Assembly: GCA_002365025.1 (NCBI GenBank)
Contig: DEYX01000383.1
Location: forward strand, 1-11,534
Reading direction: 5' to 3'
Source of the DNA: Hungatella sp. UBA3147
Lineage (GTDB): Bacteria; Bacillota; Clostridia; Lachnospirales; Lachnospiraceae
DNA length: 11,534 bases
Below, piece by piece: positions 6,447-11,534 of the stretch (position 1 is the stretch's first letter; each line of letters starts with the position of its first letter). The position numbers and the translations under genes are program-made. The notes under the pieces are model-generated. The model saw nothing but the letters and a program-made list of their open reading frames with translations, was not told the origin of the DNA and searched no databases.

Positions 6447-6911
6447 ATGGAGATCGAATTTACACTGAATGGAAAAATGACGTATGAGGAAATCGCAGAT
6501 GATACCACCTTATTCCAGCTTCTTAGAAGGAAGGGCTGCTACAGCGTAAAATGTGGATGTGAAACGGAAAACTGCGGGCTTTGTACGGTGCTGGTCAATG
6601 GAAAATCAAGGTTGTCCTGCTCATTATTAGCTGCCAGGGCAAATGGCTGTGAGGTAGTGACCTTAGAAGGCGTGGAAAAGGAAGCGAAGGCGTTTGGAAC
6701 ATATCTGGCGGAAGAAGGAGCAGAGCAGTGCGGTTTCTGCAGCCCCGGGCTTATTATGAACGTGCTGGCAATGGAGATGGAAGAGGTCCTTGATGAAGAG
6801 GGGATAAAAGAGTATCTTGCCGGGAACTTATGCCGGTGCAGCGGTTATATGGGACAGCTTCGGGCTATAAAGAAATATTTAAGCAGAGGAGAAAAAAGGG
6901 ATGAATTATAA
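6447..6911 (+). CDS. 2Fe-2S subunit of the molybdenum hydroxylase
   Basis: A 154-residue small subunit (CoxS/XdhC-type in E. coli naming) carrying two 2Fe-2S clusters that take electrons from the Mo site to FAD. The N-terminal plant-ferredoxin-like domain has Cys38, Cys43, Cys46 and Cys58 (CxxxxCxxC...C in CGCETENCGLCTVLVNGK and the SC at 57-58). The C-terminal helical domain has Cys95 and Cys98 in EQCGFCSPGLIM, and Cys129 and Cys131 in LCRCSGY. Gln94 before the first of these is the conserved residue near the pterin. Cys36 and Cys31 are additional to the eight ligands. Length matches the family (150-170). It starts immediately after the FAD gene stop (TAA then ATG) with AGGAGG at 6433-6438, and its end overlaps the Mo subunit gene by 11 bases, so the three products are probably made in step. 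Confidence 0.95.
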   Translation: MEIEFTLNGKMTYEEIADDTTLFQLLRRKGCYSVKCGCETENCGLCTVLVNGKSRLSCSLLAARANGCEVVTLEGVEKEAKAFGTYLAEEGAEQCGFCSPGLIMNVLAMEMEEVLDEEGIKEYLAGNLCRCSGYMGQLRAIKKYLSRGEKRDEL

Positions 6912-9186
6912 AATGCGTACGGTAAATACTTCTGTGAAAAAGAAGGATGCCATGGCCCTTGTGACCGGAAAGCCTGTGTATACCGATGACCTGGCTCCCG
7001 GAGACTGTCTCATCGTTAAAGTCTTAAGAAGCCCTCATGCCCATGCGCTGATCAAGGAGATCCATAAGGAAAATGCGGAAAAGGTAGCTGGAATTGCCTG
7101 TATCCTGACCTATAAGGATGTTCCACAGAAGAGATTTACCATGGCTGGGCAGTCCTATCCGGAGCCAAGTCCCTATGACAGGCTGATTCTGGACCAGAGA
7201 ATGCGCTTTGTGGGGGATGCGGCGGCCATTGTAGCCGGTGAGACGGAAGATGCGGTGGACCATGCCCTGCGCCTATTAAAAGTGGAATATGAGGTCTTGG
7301 AACCGGTACTGGATTTTAAGAAGGCAAAGGATCATCCGGTGCTAGTCCATCCGGAGGAGGACTGGCTGAGCCTCTGCCCGGTAGGTGCGGATAATAAAAG
7401 AAATATATGTGCTACCGGCGGGGAAGAGCATGGTAACGTCGATGAGGTATTAAAGCAGTGTGATTATGTGGTGGAACAGGTCTACCATACAAAGGCGAAT
7501 CAGCAGGCAATGATGGAGACCTTCCGGGCCTATTCTTATCTGGATGCTTATGGACGTCTCAATATGGTGGCATCCACACAGGTCACTTTTCATGTGAGGA
7601 GAATCCTGGCTCATGCCCTGGATATTCCAAAATCCCAGATCCGCGTGATCAAGCCCAGGATCGGCGGCGGCTTCGGCGCAAAGCAGACGGTGGTGGCTGA
7701 GGTATATCCGGCAATCGTGACAATAAAGACCGGCAGACCGGCCAAGATGATCTACAGCCGGTATGAGTCTCAAATCGCCTCTTCTCCCCGCCATGAGATG
7801 GAAGTCCATGTGCGTGTGGGAGCGGATAAGAATGGAATCCTTCAGGCAATCGATGTATATACTCTGTCAAATACAGGGGCTTACGGGGAACACGGCCCTA
7901 CTACAGTAGGTTTATCCGGGCATAAATCCATACCCTTATACCGGACGCCGAAAGCCTTCCGTTTTGCATATGATGTTGTTTATACTAACTGCATGTCATC
8001 AGGAGCTTACAGGGGATACGGAGCAACCCAGGGAATATTTGCGGTAGAATCTGCGGTAAATGAGCTGGCGGAAAAGCTGGGAATGGATTCTGTAAAATTA
8101 AGGGAATTAAATATGGTAAAGGAAGGCGATATCATGCCTGCCTATTATGGGGAAACCTTAAACAGCTGTGCTCTGGACCGGTGTATGGCCCGCGCCAAGG
8201 AGATGATCCGCTGGGATGAGAAGTACCCCAGGGTCGACATGGGAAATGGAAAGGTGCGGGGCGTAGGCGTAGCCATGGCCATGCAGGGATCCAGCATTTC
8301 CGGCGTTGATGTGGCTTCTGTGGAGCTGCGCCTTAATGATGACGGTTTTTACACCCTTATGATCGGCGCTTCCGACATGGGAACGGGCTGTGATACCACC
8401 TTGGCCCAGGTGGCGGCTGATTGCCTGGAGTGTGATCTTGATGAGATCGTGGTCCATGGAACAGATACGGATGTTTCTCCTTATGATTCCGGTTCTTATG
8501 CGTCCAGCACCATGTATTTAACCGGAATGGCTGTGGTAAAGGCTTGCAAAGAAATGCGGGAAAAGATCTTAAGAAAAGGTGCTGAGTATCTAAACTGCCC
8601 AGAGGATTCTCTGGAATTTGACGGAATGAGGGTCTGCCAGCCATCGGGAGAGCTGGAAATATCCTTAAAAGATATAGGAAATAAAGTCATGTGCTTTAAT
8701 GAAGATATGCTCACTGCCGGTGCCTGTCATACCTCTCCGGTATCGCCGCCTCCTTTTATGGTGGGAATGGCTGAAGTCGAAGTGGATCAGGAGACCGGTG
8801 AGGTAGAACTTTTGGACTATGTGGCGGTTGTGGACTGCGGAACAACCATTAATCCCAATCTGGCCAGAATCCAGACCGAGGGCGGAATCGCCCAGGGCAT
8901 TGGCATGGCAATGTATGAAGATATTACCTATTCTTCTAAGGGACAGATGCTGCAGAATTCCCTCATGCAGTACAAGCTTCCTACCAGGCAGGATGTAGGC
9001 GATATCCGGGTGGAATTTGAAAGCAGCTATGAGCCTACAGGGCCTTTTGGAGCTAAGTCCATTGGGGAGATCGTGATCAATACGCCTTCTCCTGCCATTG
9101 CAGATGCAGTAGCCAATGCAGTCGGAGTAAGAGTAAGGGAATTGCCTGTTACGGCTGAAAAGGTGTATTGGGGCATGAAGCGGTAA
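6901..9186 (+). CDS. Molybdenum cofactor-binding catalytic subunit of a xanthine-dehydrogenase-family hydroxylase
   Basis: The 761-residue large subunit hydroxylates its substrate with water-derived oxygen at a Mo-pterin cytosine dinucleotide (or similar) cofactor. The N-terminal a/b hammerhead domain (about 15-135) includes VTGKPVYTDD, RSPHAHA and FVGDAAAIVA. The Mo-binding part has Gln227 in ASTQVTF (bovine Gln767), IGGGFGAKQ (254-262), SGAYRGYGATQG (367-378) with Arg371 matching bovine Arg880, and GGIAQGIGMAMYED (661-674). GPFGAKSIGE (714-723) holds the catalytic base Glu723 (bovine Glu1261). The residue after GGFGAK is Gln262 where bovine xanthine oxidase has Glu802, so purine binding may differ. 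Length is typical of stand-alone Mo subunits (750-800). The ATG at 6901 has AGGAG at 6887-6891; the ATG at 6913 is a possible alternative. The neighbouring purine permease suggests a purine substrate, but nicotinate, other N-heterocycles or aldehydes are possible. A selenium-dependent form cannot be told from the sequence. No XdhC-type maturation gene follows. Confidence 0.93.
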   Translation: MNYKMRTVNTSVKKKDAMALVTGKPVYTDDLAPGDCLIVKVLRSPHAHALIKEIHKENAEKVAGIACILTYKDVPQKRFTMAGQSYPEPSPYDRLILDQRMRFVGDAAAIVAGETEDAVDHALRLLKVEYEVLEPVLDFKKAKDHPVLVHPEEDWLSLCPVGADNKRNICATGGEEHGNVDEVLKQCDYVVEQVYHTKANQQAMMETFRAYSYLDAYGRLNMVASTQVTFHVRRILAHALDIPKSQIRVIKPRIGGGFGAKQTVVAEVYPAIVTIKTGRPAKMIYSRYESQIASSPRHEMEVHVRVGADKNGILQAIDVYTLSNTGAYGEHGPTTVGLSGHKSIPLYRTPKAFRFAYDVVYTNCMSSGAYRGYGATQGIFAVESAVNELAEKLGMDSVKLRELNMVKEGDIMPAYYGETLNSCALDRCMARAKEMIRWDEKYPRVDMGNGKVRGVGVAMAMQGSSISGVDVASVELRLNDDGFYTLMIGASDMGTGCDTTLAQVAADCLECDLDEIVVHGTDTDVSPYDSGSYASSTMYLTGMAVVKACKEMREKILRKGAEYLNCPEDSLEFDGMRVCQPSGELEISLKDIGNKVMCFNEDMLTAGACHTSPVSPPPFMVGMAEVEVDQETGEVELLDYVAVVDCGTTINPNLARIQTEGGIAQGIGMAMYEDITYSSKGQMLQNSLMQYKLPTRQDVGDIRVEFESSYEPTGPFGAKSIGEIVINTPSPAIADAVANAVGVRVRELPVTAEKVYWGMKR

Positions 9187-9246
9187 TAGTACATGATCAG
9201 TGTCTGGACTTTGCTATGGCTGTAAAGAAGAGGAATAAAAGAAAGA

Positions 9247-9280
9247 ACGCCGGAGTTTAGGATTCCGGTGTCTTTTTTGT
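9247..9280 (+). terminator. Intrinsic terminator of the molybdenum hydroxylase operon
   Basis: ACGCCGGA (9247-9254) pairs with TCCGGTGT (9264-9271) with one G-U pair and a 9-base loop, followed by CTTTTTTGTCTCTTTTTT. It lies 60 bases after the Mo subunit stop. Confidence 0.85.
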
Positions 9281-9314
9281 CTCTTTTTTCTTCTGAACAT
9301 ATAAGTAATATTTG

Positions 9315-9344
9315 TTGATAAAAACAATCATGTTGTGATATAAA
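9315..9344 (+). promoter_or_regulatory. Sigma-A promoter of the ABC transporter operon
   Basis: TTGATA (9315-9320) and TATAAA (9339-9344) are 18 bases apart, with TG at 9336-9337 as an extended -10. Transcription would start near 9351, which excludes an ATG at 9348 as the start of the ATPase gene. Confidence 0.75.
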
Positions 9345-9407
9345 CAGATGATTGCATTGCTAATAACAAGGGTGTATGATTGGGAAAGAGAAAGGAGGGA
9401 GGGATTT

Positions 9408-10112
9408 ATGGAAGCTTTGATAAGGGCGGAAAAGATCTGTAAGGATTATGATGCAGGTGAGGTCAAGGTCCAAGCTTTAAGGCATGTGTCGTTTGAGATT
9501 CAACGAGGGGAATTTATCGTGATTCTGGGGCCAAGCGGGTCTGGGAAAAGCACCCTTTTAAATATATTAGGAGGGATTGAAACGGTGACCAGCGGAGCTG
9601 TTTATTACGATGGTGCGCCTCTTTCCTGGGGAGATTTAAAGAGCCTTACGGCCTATCGACGGGCTCATGCCGGGTTTATCTTTCAGTTTTATAATTTAAT
9701 GCCGGGACTGACTGCGCTGGAGAATGTGCAGCTGGCGGCAGAGCTTTCCAAGGATCCCTTGGATCCGGAAACGCTGCTCGGGCAGGTGGGGCTTTTAGAC
9801 AGGGCAAGCCATTTTCCAAGCAGGCTGTCAGGAGGGCAGCAGCAGAGGGTTGCCATTGCCAGAGCCTTGTGTAAGAATCCTGATATCCTCCTTTGCGACG
9901 AACCCACTGGGGCATTGGACAGCAGCACAGGAAGCCAGATATTAAAGCTGTTGTCGGATTTTAACAGACAGTATGAAAAGACGGTGCTTCTGATCACCCA
10001 TAATGAGAACATTGCGGGGATTGCGGATCGGGTTTTTTATTTTAAGGATGGATGTCTGGAAAAGATCCGTGTCAATGAAAGACCCTTAAAGCCGGAGGAG
10101 GTGGTCTGGTAG
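9408..10112 (+). CDS. ABC transporter ATP-binding protein, MacB/LolD type
   Basis: A 234-residue ATPase that powers the FtsX-like permease encoded next. Walker A is GPSGSGKST (41-49), the Q-loop is Gln93 in FIFQFYNLMP, the ABC signature is LSGGQQQRVAIARAL (140-154), Walker B is ILLCDEPTGALD (160-171), and the H-loop is His198 in LLITHNE. The FQFYNLxPxLTALENV and CDEPTGALD forms are typical of the MacB/LolD/FtsE branch, whose members use mechanical strokes on substrates outside the membrane rather than ordinary import. Typical substrates are peptides, lipoproteins or lipids. The start at 9408 follows AAGGAGG (9392-9398); the 20-codon extension to 9348 lies at or before the probable transcription start. 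Its TAG stop overlaps the permease GTG by one base. There is no two-component system in view of the kind that accompanies bacitracin-type (BceAB) exporters. Confidence 0.95.
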   Translation: MEALIRAEKICKDYDAGEVKVQALRHVSFEIQRGEFIVILGPSGSGKSTLLNILGGIETVTSGAVYYDGAPLSWGDLKSLTAYRRAHAGFIFQFYNLMPGLTALENVQLAAELSKDPLDPETLLGQVGLLDRASHFPSRLSGGQQQRVAIARALCKNPDILLCDEPTGALDSSTGSQILKLLSDFNRQYEKTVLLITHNENIAGIADRVFYFKDGCLEKIRVNERPLKPEEVVW

Positions 10113-11534
10113 TGAAAAGCTTCCGCAAGAACGTAGTCCGGTGCGCCAGGCAGAATCCAGGGTCTTTTCTGGGGGCGGTTTTCATTATCGCTATCGGCAT
10201 ATTTGTCTATGTGGCCATGATGGACACCTTGAGAAACTTAGGGGATCAGGTGCAGCGTTACTATGACAGCAGCGCCATGGCTGATGTATTTGCCCAGGTT
10301 TCAGGAATCTCTGAGGTGGATCTGGAACGGTTAAAGGAGATTCCAGGGATTGAGGAGGTATCCGGGAAAATGGCCGTTGATGTAAGGCTGTTTGCTCCTT
10401 CCCAGACGGAAATCGTAACGGTGCATCTGCTGTCTTACAATCCCTCGGATTCCTTAAACAGGCTGATGTTAAAAGGGACGGGAACGGGAAAAGACAGCAT
10501 TTATCTGGGAAACCGGATGGCCGGAATATATGGATACGGAAACGGAACACCTCTTACCCTCATGATTGATGGGAAAAGCGTGAAATGTGAACTGGCCGGA
10601 ACCTGTTATGGGCCGGAATACATATATGCCATTCCTCCGGGAGGAGCCATGATTCCCGATGGAGAGATTTACGACATTGCCTGCATAGAAAAAAACAGGA
10701 TGGAAGAATTAACAGGAAAAAAGGATTCCATGAATGAGCTGGGATTCCGGCTGGCGAATGGTTATACCTATGAAGACGTGCGCTATCAGCTAATGGACCG
10801 TCTTTCCGGGTATGGCCTGATTTCTCTCACTTCGAAGGAAAACCAGGCCAGTTATAATATGGTACAGGGAGAGATCCATGAGCTGTATTCCATGGGAACG
10901 GTGCTTCCCATCCTGTTTATGTCAATTTCAGTGTTCATGCTTTATGTTGTATTAAAAAAGATGATAGACAGGGATCAAAGCCTTATAGGCACTATGAAAT
11001 CCTTTGGAATGAGAGACGGGGAACTGATGCTGGCATACCTTTATCAGGGAGCTGAAGTAGGGGTTCTAGGCGCTCTGGCCGGAAGTGTTCTGGCGGTTCC
11101 CTTTGGCCGGTATATGTTTTTGATGTATGTGGACTTTTTTAATCTGCCGGACACGGTTTATCACAGCTACATGAACACAAGGATAGGCGGTATGGGAATC
11201 GCAGTGGGAACCGGGCTCCTGGCAGTTTACTTAGGGGTCAGGGGAATCTTAAAGATTACTCCGGCCCAGGCCATGAGGGCAAAGACTCCTGCTTCCGCAG
11301 GGAATTTAAAGCTGCCCGGTATTTTTGCTTCCAGGCTTGGCGCAATGGAAAAAATGGGCCTGCGCTCCGTGGTAAGGAATCCTTTTCGCGGATTTTTAAT
11401 TATTTTGGCCATAGCATTTCCTTTTTCCATGTCTTCTGTTCTTTTTTCCTTTCGAGGAGTGGCGGATCAGATGTATTTTGATCAGTTCAGCAAGGTGCAG
11501 ACCTATGACATACAAATTTCCCTGGACCGTTATG
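10112..11534 (+). CDS. FtsX-like ABC permease, truncated by the right edge
   Basis: The frame opens with GTG at 10112, sharing a G with the ATPase stop TAG. GGAGGAGG (10094-10101) lies about ten bases upstream. It stays open for 474 residues to the end of the window. A membrane segment at about 18-37 (GSFLGAVFIIAIGIFVYVAM) is followed by a large extracellular domain (about 40-255) of the MacB_PCD type, containing the EIPGIEEVSG motif seen in such domains. The first FtsX domain has segments at about 263-281, 310-330 and 358-378, with the typical MKSFGM turn (295-300) and ITPAQAMRA (382-390). At about 412, MEKMGLRSVVRNPFRGFLII begins a second N-terminal-like unit with its own membrane segment (about 427-446). 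The full protein is therefore probably a duplicated-FtsX permease of about 750-800 residues. It forms an exporter or mechanotransmission complex with the ATPase. Substrate unknown. Confidence 0.93.
   Translation, partial: MKSFRKNVVRCARQNPGSFLGAVFIIAIGIFVYVAMMDTLRNLGDQVQRYYDSSAMADVFAQVSGISEVDLERLKEIPGIEEVSGKMAVDVRLFAPSQTEIVTVHLLSYNPSDSLNRLMLKGTGTGKDSIYLGNRMAGIYGYGNGTPLTLMIDGKSVKCELAGTCYGPEYIYAIPPGGAMIPDGEIYDIACIEKNRMEELTGKKDSMNELGFRLANGYTYEDVRYQLMDRLSGYGLISLTSKENQASYNMVQGEIHELYSMGTVLPILFMSISVFMLYVVLKKMIDRDQSLIGTMKSFGMRDGELMLAYLYQGAEVGVLGALAGSVLAVPFGRYMFLMYVDFFNLPDTVYHSYMNTRIGGMGIAVGTGLLAVYLGVRGILKITPAQAMRAKTPASAGNLKLPGIFASRLGAMEKMGLRSVVRNPFRGFLIILAIAFPFSMSSVLFSFRGVADQMYFDQFSKVQTYDIQISLDRY

Noticed and set aside
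7450..7809. Long open frames antisense to the Mo subunit gene (also at 8158-8457 and 8357-8644)
   Set aside because: They are rich in His, Arg, Pro and Ser, show no recognisable domain or ribosome binding site, and lie wholly opposite a well-supported gene.
9193..9225. Ten-codon open frame after the Mo subunit gene
   Set aside because: Too short, with no ribosome binding site and no recognisable peptide features.
9348..9407. Upstream ATG for the ABC ATPase
   Set aside because: It falls at the probable transcription start and lacks a ribosome binding site, while the ATG at 9408 has AAGGAGG at good spacing.
10191..10550. 119-codon minus-strand open frame
   Set aside because: It is opposite the FtsX-like permease, whose plus-strand frame is continuous and has clear family features.

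Overview
The window looks like a chromosomal segment of an anaerobic Bacillota bacterium, most likely a motile clostridium of the Lachnospiraceae type. The grounds are strong AAGGAGG-type ribosome binding sites, TTGaca/TAtaaT promoters, intrinsic terminators with U-runs, a DUF1540 miniprotein, an NCS2 purine permease, and a three-subunit molybdenum hydroxylase with separate FAD, 2Fe-2S and Mo subunits. The taxonomic placement is inference; no rRNA or other marker is present.

Layout from left to right. The 3' part of glyA (serine hydroxymethyltransferase) enters from the left edge and is followed by a long imperfect hairpin. Next is motA-motB, a two-gene stator operon of the flagellar motor that ends in a strong bidirectional terminator. 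A 56-residue six-cysteine DUF1540 protein lies on the minus strand, convergent with motB. It is divergent from a 459-residue NCS2 nucleobase permease that has its own clear promoter and terminator. An RmlD/SDR-type NAD(P)-dependent epimerase/reductase follows as a single-gene unit, ending in a 17-bp hairpin that also contains a good candidate promoter for what comes next. The next operon is three tightly packed genes for a xanthine-dehydrogenase-family molybdenum hydroxylase in the order FAD, 2Fe-2S, Mo subunit (0-nt junction, then an 11-nt overlap), closed by a terminator. The last unit starts from another good promoter and encodes a MacB/LolD-type ABC ATPase overlapping by one base a GTG-started FtsX-like permease that runs off the right edge.

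Functionally, the permease and the hydroxylase are plausibly linked: one would import an oxidised purine and the other would hydroxylate a purine or similar N-heterocycle. The hydroxylase substrate cannot be fixed from the sequence. Its Mo subunit has Gln where bovine xanthine oxidase has the purine-binding Glu, and its FAD subunit is short with altered FAD motifs. glyA, motAB, the SDR gene and the ABC exporter each appear to be independent transcription units.

All the genes belong to known families and I see no mobile element, CRISPR array, tRNA or rRNA. I do not see a convincing undescribed system. The points most worth a second look are the atypical hydroxylase, the promoter/terminator overlap in front of it, and the long hairpin behind glyA.
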